Positions 26,038 to 35,394 of a stretch of DNA of 64,000 bases are shown piece after piece. Positions within the stretch are counted from its first letter, which is position 1. Each line of letters opens with the position of its first letter. This stretch comes from Arenibacter certesii DSM 19833 (GTDB lineage: Bacteria > Bacteroidota > Bacteroidia > Flavobacteriales > Flavobacteriaceae): the NCBI RefSeq assembly GCF_000429545.1, contig NZ_AUCB01000005.1:1-64000 (forward strand), read 5' to 3'. Under the pieces are notes generated by a model. The model was not told the DNA's origin, did not search any database, and was given only the letters and a program-made list of their open reading frames with translations. Made by a program: the position numbers and the translations under genes.

Positions 26038-27387
26038 TTAAAGGAAAAGCTTTTCTATTTTACGGATAGCACTCGGCAAACAACACACCACTACCCTATC
26101 GCCCTGGGAAATCTTAAATCCACCCAAGGCAATTATCCCTTGATTATCACGGATCACACCACCAATGGTAGCTTCTTTCGGGAAATTTAAATCCCTAATA
26201 AATTTACCGTTTACTAAAGAAGTAGGTTTTACAATAAACTCTAATATTTCTGCATTTAGATTATTCAGCCTCGTCATGGCTACCACTTCCCCTTTTCTAA
26301 TATGTCTGAAAATATGGTTGGCAGCAAGTAATTTTTTATTCAGTAGCGTGTCGATTCCAATGGAGTGCGATAATTGAAAATAATCCATATTTTCTACTAG
26401 GGCCATCGTTTTCTTTACATTTTTAGATTTCGCGACTAAACAGGACATAATATTCGTTTCAGAATTTCCGGTCACCGCAATAAAGGCATCCATAAATTCC
26501 AAATTCTCCTCCTCTAGCAATTCAACATTTCTTCCATCCCCATTAATAATCAGCGCATCAGGTAATTCATCTGCAAGCTCAAACGCCCTTTCCTTGTTTT
26601 TTTCTATCAATTTTACATTGAATTTATTTTGACAAAGGTCCCTAGCCGTCTTAAATCCCACATTACTACCCCCTAGGATCATTACATTCTTTATTTCTCT
26701 CTTAACCTTTCCTGTAAGCTTGTAAAGATCATCTAATCCGGCTCTATTGGTTACAAAATATACTTGATCCTTCTCCTTAAATACAGTCCCACCTCTAGGC
26801 ACAATGGTATATTGAGTACCCATTCTTTGAATGGCAATAGGCATAAAATGCAGTTCAGGAAAGATTTTAGCGGCTTCCATAACTGATTTCCCCACAAAAG
26901 GCGCTGCTTTGGGGAGGGACACCCCTACCATAATCAACAATCCTTCTTCAAATTCATAGGTATTATTAAAGGCAGATTGATTTAATAACAATTGTATTTC
27001 CGCAGCTGCAAGGGCTTCTGGGGAAATTAGCTCATCAATCCCCAATTCATCAAATTTAATAAGGTCTTTATTATGGATAAACTCCGCGTTAGAAATACGG
27101 GCAATAGTACGCTTGCACCCCAATTGCTTGGCCAACATACACAAGGTTATATTGGTTGTCTCCGAGGAAGTTACCCCTATCATAAGGTCCGATTTCTCTA
27201 TTTGGGCCTCCTTTAAAATGGCAATCGATGTGGCATCGCCTTTTATCACCCTAATATCCAAATGACTATCAGCGTAAGAAAGACTATCCTTATTACAATC
27301 TATTAGCGTAATATCTTGAGCTTCATAAGATAATAGTTTGGCCAAATGAAAACCCACCTCACCAGCACCTGCAATAATAATTTTCAT
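26038..27387 (-). CDS. trkA: Trk system NAD-binding regulatory subunit
   Basis: The 449-residue cytosolic protein contains two RCK_N/RCK_C units. The first Rossmann motif is IIAGAGEVGFHLAKLL (3-18) and the second MILGGSNVGFKTARDL (about 234-249). Each is followed by an acidic strand end (TLIDCN; LIEKN) and an MxGD/NGD step (KGDATS, NGDGRN). Each half ends in a TrkA_C domain. It gates TrkH in response to NAD(H) or nucleotides, and is the first gene of the pair. Confidence 0.95.
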   Translation of the reverse strand: MKIIIAGAGEVGFHLAKLLSYEAQDITLIDCNKDSLSYADSHLDIRVIKGDATSIAILKEAQIEKSDLMIGVTSSETTNITLCMLAKQLGCKRTIARISNAEFIHNKDLIKFDELGIDELISPEALAAAEIQLLLNQSAFNNTYEFEEGLLIMVGVSLPKAAPFVGKSVMEAAKIFPELHFMPIAIQRMGTQYTIVPRGGTVFKEKDQVYFVTNRAGLDDLYKLTGKVKREIKNVMILGGSNVGFKTARDLCQNKFNVKLIEKNKERAFELADELPDALIINGDGRNVELLEEENLEFMDAFIAVTGNSETNIMSCLVAKSKNVKKTMALVENMDYFQLSHSIGIDTLLNKKLLAANHIFRHIRKGEVVAMTRLNNLNAEILEFIVKPTSLVNGKFIRDLNFPKEATIGGVIRDNQGIIALGGFKISQGDRVVVCCLPSAIRKIEKLFL

Positions 27388-27817
27388 TGGTATGTTGAAT
27401 TGATTAAAAGCAATTAAAAGTAATGTATATATTTGAAGTCCAGTTCTATTTAAACCGTTTCTGTTCTAGTTTATTTATGTATAATGTTTTCTGCCAAACA
27501 AGAAAACATGAAGAATCCGAAATGGACTGCCTAGAGAAATTCATAATCATATAGCCATTACAGCTTTTTATTAGAACCCTCACACCATTTCGTCCTAACT
27601 AATGAGACTAAACTAGATCCCCAATGATTAAAGTTAGCTACAATTTTTCAAAAAAAAACAAGTTTAAGAACTTCTTAAACAGACGCAAAACTACATAATA
27701 ATATCTGGTTGACTTACATAAACATCAACTTAAAAAAGACATTGGCACACTGATAAATCAAAAAACAAACCCATAACTCTATCACTATATAGTATATTTA
27801 CCAAAAATTTCACGCTT
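27388..27817. other. 430-base gap between divergent trkA and ubiE
   Basis: No gene is supported on either strand. The stretch is very AT-rich. TATATTTG at 27428-27435 matches the -7 consensus rightward but is about 380 bases before ubiE. TATATTTA at 27793-27800 lies 17 bases before the ubiE start and is the better promoter candidate. No hairpin of terminator quality was found. Confidence 0.4.
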
Positions 27818-28546
27818 ATGAATAAGAAAGTTACCCCATATAAAGATTCCAGTCTTGGAAAGAAGGAGCAGGTAACAAAAATGTTCGATACTATTTCCGG
27901 TAAGTATGACGGATTAAATAGGGTAATCTCCTTTGGGATCGACATTAAGTGGAGGAAACGGGTAGTGGCTATTATTGGCAAAAATAATCCTGAATCTATT
28001 TTAGATATTGCAACCGGTACTGGGGACTTGGCCATAAATATGGTACAAACCGGAGCCAAAGAGATTATTGGCCTCGATATTTCCCCTGGTATGCTAGAAG
28101 TAGGAAGGAAGAAAATTGAAGCAAAAAAATTGGACACTACCATAAAAATGGTGGTTGGGGACAGTGAAAATCTTCCCTTTGAAGACAATACTTTCGACGC
28201 CATTACTGTTGCCTTTGGCGTCAGGAATTTTGAAAATCTTGAAAAAGGCCTTTCCGAAATTTACAGGGTCCTAAAGAAAAATGGCACTTTTGTGGTATTG
28301 GAAACCTCCAATCCTACGAAATTCCCATACAAACAAGGTTATAATTTTTATTCGAAATATATCTTACCGTCCATTGGAAAATTATTTTCTAAAGACCGTA
28401 GCGCCTATACCTATCTTTCCGAATCTGCTGCAGTTTTTCCCCATGGCGCAGCTTTCAACAATATTTTAAAAAAAATAGGGTTTATAGATGTAGAGAACAA
28501 GCCCCAGACATTTGGAGTGGCGTCTATTTACGTTGCAACAAAATAA
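27818..28546 (+). CDS. ubiE: Demethylmenaquinone/ubiquinone methyltransferase
   Basis: The final C-methylation in menaquinone synthesis (the UbiE/MenG reaction) uses SAM. The 242-residue protein has [20 protein letters not shown] near the N terminus, the SAM loop [13 protein letters not shown] (about 66-78), GLDISPGML, and the family signature [20 protein letters not shown]. Menaquinone is the expected quinone in this group and is the acceptor for Na+-NQR, so the product links to the nqr operon functionally. It is first in a cluster with the PorT-like gene (95 bases on). Confidence 0.95.
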   Translation: MNKKVTPYKDSSLGKKEQVTKMFDTISGKYDGLNRVISFGIDIKWRKRVVAIIGKNNPESILDIATGTGDLAINMVQTGAKEIIGLDISPGMLEVGRKKIEAKKLDTTIKMVVGDSENLPFEDNTFDAITVAFGVRNFENLEKGLSEIYRVLKKNGTFVVLETSNPTKFPYKQGYNFYSKYILPSIGKLFSKDRSAYTYLSESAAVFPHGAAFNNILKKIGFIDVENKPQTFGVASIYVATK

Positions 28547-28641
28547 TAGGCAAAAGTCAGGTATAGGGCCGTTCTTTATGCTAACTTAGTATTGATATGC
28601 AATTTATCGTGAATTTAAAAAAAGCATGCGTTTCCAGACTG

Positions 28642-29358
28642 ATGAAAAAAAATACAATCCTATTTGTGTGCTGTATTCTTTTGGGCACTACATTATCTGC
28701 ACAATTTAATGAAAGACCGGTTTTAAACTTACAAAACGAGGATATGTATCCACTTAACTGGGGGTACTTTCTAGGCTTTAACCAGTACGACTTTAAATTT
28801 GAATATATAGATGACAAACAAGACCGCGGCAATAACACTGATATTTTAGTAGGAAAATCTTTGGGATTCAATGTAGGTTTGATTGGAGAGCTACGGATTA
28901 ACAATCACTTGGACCTTAGATTTGAACCTGGACTACACTACAATAGAAGGGAATTAGGATTTCCTGATTTTGTTAATTCAGAAAAGGATGGCTTTAGGGA
29001 AGTGAAATCTACCTACCTCCATTTTCCCTTACTACTTAAAGTAAGCACCAAACGATTGGGAAACTGGAAACCATTTTTAACCGGTGGTGTCTCCACATCC
29101 TTAAACCTTAGTAGCAACGAAGACAGCAAGGACGACAATTCTAGTAATAGATTTAGAATGAAAAAAAACACCTATTATTACGAAATGGGGTTTGGAATTG
29201 ATTTTTACTTGGAATATTTTAAATTCTCCCCTTCTATCCGCGGCATATTTGCCATCAATGACGAACTGGTGCGCGACAATTCGCCCAATAGTCCATGGAC
29301 AGGCAATATTGACGCAATGAAGACCCGTGGCCTATTTGTAAACTTTACTTTTGAATAG
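28642..29358 (+). CDS. PorT-like outer-membrane beta-barrel protein
   Basis: The start at 28642 gives a 238-residue protein with a signal peptide (MKKNTILFVCCILLGTTLSAQ). The ATG at 28597 adds 15 residues ahead of it and is not favoured. Beta-barrel signs are alternating hydrophobic strands (LDLRFEPGLHYNRREL, TYLHFPLLLKVSTKRL, YYYEMGFGIDFYLEYFKFSP) and a terminal aromatic Phe in FVNFTFE. Position between ubiE and a TrmH-type methyltransferase matches the location I recall for porT/sprT, a component needed for type IX secretion. It could instead be a generic porin-family protein. Confidence 0.75.
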   Translation: MKKNTILFVCCILLGTTLSAQFNERPVLNLQNEDMYPLNWGYFLGFNQYDFKFEYIDDKQDRGNNTDILVGKSLGFNVGLIGELRINNHLDLRFEPGLHYNRRELGFPDFVNSEKDGFREVKSTYLHFPLLLKVSTKRLGNWKPFLTGGVSTSLNLSSNEDSKDDNSSNRFRMKKNTYYYEMGFGIDFYLEYFKFSPSIRGIFAINDELVRDNSPNSPWTGNIDAMKTRGLFVNFTFE

Positions 29359-29359
29359 A

Positions 29360-30085
29360 TTACCCAGACCTTCTTATTTCACTCAACAAAATAGCGGTAG
29401 CCGTAGCCACATTTAAACTCTCGGCAGTTTTAGGTCCAAATTGAGGGATACTTATCCTTTTATTGACGATTCTTTCGATTTCATTCGATATTCCGTTGGC
29501 CTCGTTCCCCATAACCAAAATACCTGTACTTGGTAAGGATGACTTATACACCACCTCTCCGTCCATAAATGCTCCCACTACCATTGACCCTGCTTCCTCT
29601 ATAACTAAAGGAAGCTCCTTATATACAATATTTACCCTACTAATAGAGCCCATAGTTGCTTGAAGTGTTTTAGGATTGTAGCAATCTACCGTTTTTAGTG
29701 AACATATTAGATCCGATATGCCAAACCAATCACATAACCTAATAATAGTACCTAAATTACCGGGATCACGAACATCGTCCAAGGCAATCACCCACCCGGA
29801 ATAATCTACTGGTTTGGGTTCTGGGAAATGAAAGACCCCTACTACTTTGTTAGGAGTGGCCAATCCACTCATTTTCTTGAGATCCGCTTCGCTTATTACT
29901 TCTATATCCGTTAAATGTTCATTCAATATTGAAGCATCTTTAACGTATACCTTGTAAGGTTTTAGGGAAGACGCTAGGAGCTCCCTGACTGTTTTAATGC
30001 CCTCCACAACAAATAAGCGATTCTGTAAACGGTACTTTTTCTGCTGTAAACTTTTTATAAACTTTATTTGGCTTTTAACAACCAT
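29360..30085 (-). CDS. TrmH/SpoU-family RNA 2'-O-methyltransferase
   Basis: The 241-residue SPOUT methyltransferase has an N-terminal substrate-binding domain (SQIKFIKSLQQKKYR, FVVEGIKTVRELL) and a knotted catalytic domain. The three TrmH motifs are seen: DDVRDPGNLGTIIRLCDWFG, ILVMGNEANGIS and IPQFGPKTAESLNVATA. It most resembles the 23S rRNA RlmB/TsnR type, but the target nucleotide cannot be told. It converges with the PorT-like gene (one base between) and is divergent from the tamL-like gene, whose promoter region lies at its 5' end. Confidence 0.92.
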   Translation of the reverse strand: MVVKSQIKFIKSLQQKKYRLQNRLFVVEGIKTVRELLASSLKPYKVYVKDASILNEHLTDIEVISEADLKKMSGLATPNKVVGVFHFPEPKPVDYSGWVIALDDVRDPGNLGTIIRLCDWFGISDLICSLKTVDCYNPKTLQATMGSISRVNIVYKELPLVIEEAGSMVVGAFMDGEVVYKSSLPSTGILVMGNEANGISNEIERIVNKRISIPQFGPKTAESLNVATATAILLSEIRRSG

Positions 30086-30095
30086 ACAAATAATG

Positions 30096-30103
30096 TATTT
30101 TTG
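30096..30103 (+). promoter_or_regulatory. Bacteroidota -7 box for the tamL-like gene
   Basis: TATTTTTG is an exact TAnnTTTG match. It lies downstream of the first in-frame ATG (30068), excluding that start. It is six bases before the ATG at 30110 and 24 before the ATG at 30128. Confidence 0.6.
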
Positions 30104-30127
30104 ACCTCCATGGGGATGCGATCGTTT

Positions 30128-32704
30128 ATGAATTTTAACGTTACGAAAATAAGCTTATTATTGCTAGCAATTGCAATGACCTCGTGCAACGCATTGAGGA
30201 GGGTAGGCGATAATGAGCTATTATTAACCAAAAACACGATCTTTGCCGATAGTGTAAAGGTCAATAATGAAGATGTACATAGCCTCATTTTCCAGAAGCC
30301 CAATAGCACAGTATTAGGGTACCCCTTGAGATTAAACTTATATAATCTAGCAAAGAAAGACCCTGACTCCTCTTTCAGGGCATGGCTTCATAAAAAAGAA
30401 AAAAGAGAACAACGCCTTATTAACTTCCTATCTAAAAAACAGGTAGAACGGTTAGGGGAGTCCTTTTTTGTAAAAGGCGCCAGCATTTGGCTCAAGAATA
30501 TTGGGGAAGCTCCAGTAGTGATAGACACCTTTAGAACCAGAAGATCCCTCCAAAGACTAAGTGCCTATTATAAAAGCAAGGGGTACTTTAACAACAATAC
30601 CACTTTTGTCTTAGACAGCAGCAGACGTAAACAGCGTGCTGCAATCAATTATAACATAGCGTTGGGGGAGCCGTATAAAATAGATTCCCTACAAAGTAGC
30701 ATAAATTCTCCCCAATTAGATTCCATTCATCGCTTAAACCTAACGAAATCTTATTTAAAGTCAGGCAATCAGATTAAACTGGAAGATTTAAGTAACGAAA
30801 GAGAAAGGCTAACCGAGCTATTTAGAAACACTGGCGTATATAACTTTCAAGAAAGTTCTATTTCATTTGACCTGATAGGAGATACGACTAAAATAGGGTC
30901 CAATCAAAAATTAGATATCCTTTTAAATATTGAGAATCTAAATAAGAGAACAGACAATGCCATTACTACTTCGGAGTACAAAGTGCATACCTTTAAAAAA
31001 ATAAATATCTATACCGACTACACCTTTAATGGTTTAGAGGATAGTCTACAATCTGTAGATTACAAGGATTTTACCATTTATTATAAAAACAAGCTACGCT
31101 ATAAACCAAAGGCATTGACCGATGCTATATTTATAAAGAAAGATAGTATTTATAAGGAGATAGATCGAATTAGGACTCACCGTCAAATCTCCAATTTAAA
31201 CACCTTTAAATATCCAAATATCGAATTTGTTGAGGATAGCACTGGGTCTAAATTAACAGCCAACATACATTTAAGCCCACGACCAAGATATTCCTTGGGG
31301 ATCGATTTTGACGTTACCCATTCCAATATTCAATTTTTAGGTCTTGGATTTAGCCCCTCCTTGCAGGCAAGGAATTTGTTTAAAGGTGCTGAAAATCTCA
31401 GTATTTCGGGAAGAATCAATATGGGTGCTTCCAAGGACCCCAGCATAGTGGACAGTCGGTTTTTTAATATTCTGGAATTTGGAGCAGACATCAATCTAAA
31501 TACACCTAGGATATGGATGCCCCTTTTCAGCACTTCCAAACTGATTCCAAACTATATGGTACCCCAGACCAAAATATCTTTGGGAACGAGCTTTCAACAA
31601 AATATTGGGCTCGATAAAGAAACCTTTAATGCAATTTTAGGATATAATTGGTCGCCCACAGATTACAAAAAGAATACTATAGAATTGCTAAATGTTCAGT
31701 TTGTCCGCAATGTTAACCCCAACAGATTCTTTTCGGTCTACCAGAACACCTATAACAAATTGGATAGGTTAGCTAACAATTATCAAAACAATCCTGCCCT
31801 TTCCGAATTTTTTGAAATTCCGGAGGGCGGTACGGAGCCACAACTTATTATTCCGGAAGGAACCTCTGGCTTCACCAATGCCATCTTAAACAAGGACGTG
31901 TATTCCACTTCAACGCATTATAATGAAATAAGCAGCATAGAGGAGCGAAGAAAGCGGCTTTCTGAAAACAACCTGATTTTCACCAGTAATTATACTTATA
32001 ACAAAAACAATAAAATAGGGATCACAGATAATGATTTTTATCAGCTCCGTTTTAAAGTAGAAAGTGCGGGCAACCTACTTTCGGGCGTTTCCAATATCAT
32101 ACCATTCGACAAAAGTGACAGCGATAAGAAATTGGTATTTGGAGTACCCTTTTCCCAATATGTAAAAACAGAATTCGATTACATACAACATTGGAGTATT
32201 TCTAGAAACGAGGTACTGGCCTTTAGAGGTTTTTTCGGGATAGCCATTCCTTATGGGAACTCGGATAACATCCCTTTTGCACGAAGTTATTTTGCGGGCG
32301 GATCTAACGATAACCGTGCATGGCTCCCCTACTCCTTGGGACCGGGACGCACCCAAGATGTTAACGACTTTAATGAAGCAAACTTAAAATTAGCTTTAAA
32401 TATAGAGTACCGGTTTCCTATAGTAGGAAATATTAAGGGAGCCCTTTTTGCCGATGCAGGCAATATCTGGAACGTATTAGATAATGTTCAGGATGAAGCC
32501 GCTACTTTTAACAACTTTAGCTCCCTTGCCGACGTTGCTTTAGGCACAGGATTGGGGATCCGGTACGACTTTTCATATTTTGTATTCCGGTTAGACATGG
32601 GCTTTAAAACCTACAATCCGGCCGAAGAAAATTCAAAAAGATGGTTCAGGGACTATAATTTGGCGAACGGGGTATTCAACATAGGTATTAATTATCCTTT
32701 TTAA
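30128..32704 (+). CDS. Omp85-family translocation and assembly module lipoprotein (TamL-like)
   Basis: The 858-residue outer-membrane protein has N-terminal POTRA-like domains (about 30-400) and a C-terminal surface-antigen/Omp85 barrel (about 400-858). The start at 30128 gives a lipoprotein signal (KISLLLLAIAMTSC, then NALRRVG). The ATGs at 30110 and 30116 are also possible, but 30068 lies upstream of the promoter box. The barrel has the family pattern ending ...DYNLANGVFNIGINYPF with a terminal Phe, and the RSYFAGGSNDNRAW(L) segment of the Omp85 loop-6 region. Lipidated TamA relatives are a Bacteroidota feature. The role in outer-membrane protein insertion is from family knowledge. Confidence 0.85.
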   Translation: MNFNVTKISLLLLAIAMTSCNALRRVGDNELLLTKNTIFADSVKVNNEDVHSLIFQKPNSTVLGYPLRLNLYNLAKKDPDSSFRAWLHKKEKREQRLINFLSKKQVERLGESFFVKGASIWLKNIGEAPVVIDTFRTRRSLQRLSAYYKSKGYFNNNTTFVLDSSRRKQRAAINYNIALGEPYKIDSLQSSINSPQLDSIHRLNLTKSYLKSGNQIKLEDLSNERERLTELFRNTGVYNFQESSISFDLIGDTTKIGSNQKLDILLNIENLNKRTDNAITTSEYKVHTFKKINIYTDYTFNGLEDSLQSVDYKDFTIYYKNKLRYKPKALTDAIFIKKDSIYKEIDRIRTHRQISNLNTFKYPNIEFVEDSTGSKLTANIHLSPRPRYSLGIDFDVTHSNIQFLGLGFSPSLQARNLFKGAENLSISGRINMGASKDPSIVDSRFFNILEFGADINLNTPRIWMPLFSTSKLIPNYMVPQTKISLGTSFQQNIGLDKETFNAILGYNWSPTDYKKNTIELLNVQFVRNVNPNRFFSVYQNTYNKLDRLANNYQNNPALSEFFEIPEGGTEPQLIIPEGTSGFTNAILNKDVYSTSTHYNEISSIEERRKRLSENNLIFTSNYTYNKNNKIGITDNDFYQLRFKVESAGNLLSGVSNIIPFDKSDSDKKLVFGVPFSQYVKTEFDYIQHWSISRNEVLAFRGFFGIAIPYGNSDNIPFARSYFAGGSNDNRAWLPYSLGPGRTQDVNDFNEANLKLALNIEYRFPIVGNIKGALFADAGNIWNVLDNVQDEAATFNNFSSLADVALGTGLGIRYDFSYFVFRLDMGFKTYNPAEENSKRWFRDYNLANGVFNIGINYPF

Positions 32705-32720
32705 GCCTAATAATTTTATT

Positions 32721-32728
32721 TACTTTTG
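32721..32728 (+). promoter_or_regulatory. Bacteroidota -7 box for fbaA
   Basis: TACTTTTG is an exact TAnnTTTG match 36 bases before the fbaA start. Confidence 0.6.
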
Positions 32729-32764
32729 TCCCATCTATTTAATCATTTACAATAAATTAAGATT

Positions 32765-33832
32765 ATGGCACACAATATTAAACCAGGAGTTGCAACTGGA
32801 GATGACGTTCAGAAAATTTTCAACTATGCAAAAGAGAATGGGTTTGCACTACCTGCTGTCAATGTTATTGGTTCTGACACAATAAATGGAGTATTAGAAA
32901 CAGCGGCAAGTTTAAATGCTCCGGTAATTATACAGTTCTCAAACGGAGGCGCACAGTTTAATGCGGGGAAAGGCTTATCCAACGAAAACCAACAAGCTGC
33001 AATACTAGGAGCTGTTGCAGGTGCTAAGCACGTACACGCATTGGCAGAAGCTTATGGCGCTACAGTTATATTGCACACAGACCATTGTGCCAAAAAACTT
33101 TTACCATGGATAGACGGCCTTTTAGATGCTAGTGAAAAGCATTTTGAAGAAACAGGAAAGCCGTTATACAGTTCCCATATGATTGACCTATCGGAAGAAC
33201 CGTTGGAAGAAAATATTGAAATCTGTAAAAAATACCTTGCTAGGATGAGCAAGATGGGAATGACTTTAGAGATTGAATTAGGTATCACCGGTGGAGAGGA
33301 AGATGGTGTTGATAATACCGATGTGGACGATTCTAAACTATATACTCAACCAAAAGAGGTAGCTTACGCTTACGAAGAACTTTCTAAAGTAAGTCCCAAG
33401 TTTACCATTGCAGCTGCTTTTGGAAACGTTCACGGTGTATATAAGCCAGGAAACGTAAAATTAACCCCAACGATTTTAAGGGATTCCCAGGAATATGTAT
33501 CTAAAAAATATGGCGTAGAGCACAATCATATCGATTTTGTTTTCCATGGTGGATCCGGATCATCAATCGAAGAAATTCGCGAAGCTATTGGATACGGAGT
33601 AATTAAAATGAACATAGACACTGACCTTCAGTATGCTTTTATGGAAGGGATCAGAAACTATATCCAAGACAAGAAAGACTATTTACAATCGCAGATTGGA
33701 AATCCAGATGGAGCGGATGAGCCAAATAAAAAGCATTATGACCCACGTGTTTGGTTAAGAGAAGGCGAGAAAACTTTCGTTACGCGTTTAAAAAAGGCCT
33801 TTGAGGACCTTAATAATGTGAATACCCTATAA
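32765..33832 (+). CDS. fbaA: Class II fructose-bisphosphate aldolase
   Basis: This zinc enzyme cleaves fructose 1,6-bisphosphate to glyceraldehyde-3-phosphate and dihydroxyacetone phosphate (reverse in gluconeogenesis). The 355-residue length fits the class IIA group. Zn/catalytic motifs are ILHTDHCAKK (Asp/His, about 107-116), LEIELGITGGEEDGVDN, FGNVHGVYKPG, and FHGGSGSS with NMDTD-type phosphate site INIDTDLQYAF variant (MNIDTD). It has its own promoter and precedes accD by 24 bases, so the two may be co-transcribed. Confidence 0.96.
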   Translation: MAHNIKPGVATGDDVQKIFNYAKENGFALPAVNVIGSDTINGVLETAASLNAPVIIQFSNGGAQFNAGKGLSNENQQAAILGAVAGAKHVHALAEAYGATVILHTDHCAKKLLPWIDGLLDASEKHFEETGKPLYSSHMIDLSEEPLEENIEICKKYLARMSKMGMTLEIELGITGGEEDGVDNTDVDDSKLYTQPKEVAYAYEELSKVSPKFTIAAAFGNVHGVYKPGNVKLTPTILRDSQEYVSKKYGVEHNHIDFVFHGGSGSSIEEIREAIGYGVIKMNIDTDLQYAFMEGIRNYIQDKKDYLQSQIGNPDGADEPNKKHYDPRVWLREGEKTFVTRLKKAFEDLNNVNTL

Positions 33833-33856
33833 CCCCCTAACCTTAAAAAGAAACTT

Positions 33857-34717
33857 ATGTCATCTTGGTTTAAGAGAAAGGAAAAAGGAATTCAGACCGC
33901 TACGGATCAGAAGAAAGATACCCCAAAAGGACTTTGGTACAAGTCTCCTACTGGGAAGATCGTTGAATCTGATGAATTAGCAAAAAACTTTTATGTTAGT
34001 CCTGAGGATGATTATCACGTACGAATTGGCAGCAAGGAGTACTTTGAAATCTTATTTGACAACAACAAGTTTAAAGAATTAGATGCTAAGCTATCCTCCA
34101 AGGATCCGCTAAAGTTTGAGGATACCAAAAAATATGTAGATCGTTTGGCCTCTGCGGAGAAAAAAACAGGCTTAAAAGATGCCGTTAGGACCGCAGTAGG
34201 TAAATCTCAAGGAAAGGATTTGGTAATCGCCTGTATGGACTTCAGTTTTATTGGCGGTTCTATGGGTAGTGTTGTAGGAGAAAAAATTGCTAGGGCAATA
34301 GACTATTCCATAAAAAAGAAGATTCCATTTCTAATGATCTCTAAATCTGGAGGAGCTAGAATGATGGAGGCCGCCCTATCGCTTATGCAGTTAGCCAAGA
34401 CATCGGCTAAATTAGCTCAACTCGCAGACGCTGGCATCCCTTATATTTCACTTTGTACCGATCCTACAACTGGTGGTACAACCGCATCATACGCCATGCT
34501 TGGTGATATAAACATATCCGAACCAGGGGCTTTGATAGGTTTTGCAGGACCTCGTGTAGTTAAAGAAGCCACCGGTAAAGAATTACCAGAGGGTTTCCAG
34601 ACTGCCGAATTCTTACAAGAGCACGGTTTTCTAGATTTTATTGTCCACAGAAGAGACCTTAAAAAGAAAATCAACCTCTACATAGATTTAATAGAAAATA
34701 AACCCGTAAGGAAATAA
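33857..34717 (+). CDS. accD: Acetyl-CoA carboxylase carboxyltransferase subunit beta, without zinc-ribbon cysteines
   Basis: AccD with AccA moves the carboxyl group from biotin to acetyl-CoA to make malonyl-CoA. The 286-residue protein has the crotonase-like core with [33 protein letters not shown] and [12 protein letters not shown]. In E. coli the N terminus holds a four-Cys zinc ribbon. Here the equivalent region ([12 protein letters not shown] to [12 protein letters not shown], about residues 26-56) contains no Cys at all, although the surrounding alignment is kept. As I recall, flavobacterial relatives share this, so it is likely a clade feature rather than damage. It is followed by a strong terminator. 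Confidence 0.95.
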   Translation: MSSWFKRKEKGIQTATDQKKDTPKGLWYKSPTGKIVESDELAKNFYVSPEDDYHVRIGSKEYFEILFDNNKFKELDAKLSSKDPLKFEDTKKYVDRLASAEKKTGLKDAVRTAVGKSQGKDLVIACMDFSFIGGSMGSVVGEKIARAIDYSIKKKIPFLMISKSGGARMMEAALSLMQLAKTSAKLAQLADAGIPYISLCTDPTTGGTTASYAMLGDINISEPGALIGFAGPRVVKEATGKELPEGFQTAEFLQEHGFLDFIVHRRDLKKKINLYIDLIENKPVRK

Positions 34718-34723
34718 CAGAAG

Positions 34724-34757
34724 AGGCCTTGACTATAAAATCAAGGCCTTTTTTTTA
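34724..34757 (+). terminator. Intrinsic terminator after accD
   Basis: Arms aggccttga and tcaaggcct surround an eight-base A-rich loop and are followed by eight Ts, starting seven bases after the accD stop. Confidence 0.88.
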
Positions 34758-34829
34758 TTTACCCCTTGCAGTTGCTATTAAATCTTTTGAAAAATCATCA
34801 AACATGCTCGTTGGATATAAAAAATAGCC

Positions 34830-34837
34830 TATCTTTG
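34830..34837 (+). promoter_or_regulatory. Bacteroidota -7 box for rpsO
   Basis: TATCTTTG is an exact TAnnTTTG match with a TTGG element at 34811-34814. It is 53 bases before the rpsO start, leaving a leader of about 45 bases that could carry S15 autoregulation. Confidence 0.65.
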
Positions 34838-34890
34838 CGCCCTGATTGAAAAACAATCACATACATAAAAATCATTAAACCAATATTGGA

Positions 34891-35160
34891 ATGTATTTAA
34901 GCAAAGAAGTAAAGGCCGACATTTTTAAAAAACACGGCGGTGATGCAAAGAACACAGGTTCTACTGAAGGACAAATAGCTTTGTTCACTTATAGAATTGA
35001 GCACCTATCCCAACACCTAAAGAAAAATCGTAAAGATTTTAACACTGAGCGTTCCTTGGTGAAATTGGTAGGTAAGAGAAGATCACTTTTAGATTACCTA
35101 ATTAAAACTGATATCGTAAGGTATCGTGAGATAATTAAAGAATTAGGAATCAGAAAATAA
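34891..35160 (+). CDS. rpsO: 30S ribosomal protein S15
   Basis: The 89-residue protein matches S15 in length and sequence: HGGDAKNTGSTEGQIALFTYRI, LSQHLKKNRKDF, and VGKRRSLLDYLIKTD near the C terminus. S15 binds the central domain of 16S rRNA early in 30S assembly. It has its own promoter and terminator and precedes pnp, the common bacterial order. A 53-base stretch lies between the promoter box and the start. Confidence 0.97.
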   Translation: MYLSKEVKADIFKKHGGDAKNTGSTEGQIALFTYRIEHLSQHLKKNRKDFNTERSLVKLVGKRRSLLDYLIKTDIVRYREIIKELGIRK

Positions 35161-35164
35161 ATTT

Positions 35165-35200
35165 AAAAAGGGGAAACGTTTTACATTTCCCCTTTTTTTT
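35165..35200 (+). terminator. Intrinsic terminator after rpsO
   Basis: Perfect arms aaaaaggggaaa / tttccccttttt with a nine-base loop and trailing Ts begin four bases after the rpsO stop. Confidence 0.88.
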
Positions 35201-35326
35201 ATATTACCTATACTAAAATTTTTATAGTTTTAGTTTTATTACAAAGTCCCTTGGTTTATATTAGGGCAAAATAAAAAGCTTACACACAGTTTTTCATTGG
35301 TCAACAACAACTACAACACAACAACG

Positions 35327-35379
35327 TCGTCTATACAGACGAAAGACCATTGTTTAACAAGCCTACATATACAGGTAGG
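35327..35379 (+). promoter_or_regulatory. Two small hairpins in the pnp leader
   Basis: Two stems precede pnp: tcgtct-atac-agacga at 35327-35342 and cctac-(8)-gtagg at 35362-35379, the second 15 bases before the ATG. The intervening leader is CA-rich and unstructured. In enterobacteria pnp is autoregulated through cleaved leader stems; a similar role here is only a possibility. Confidence 0.35.
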
Positions 35380-35394
35380 TTTTAATTCGTATTT

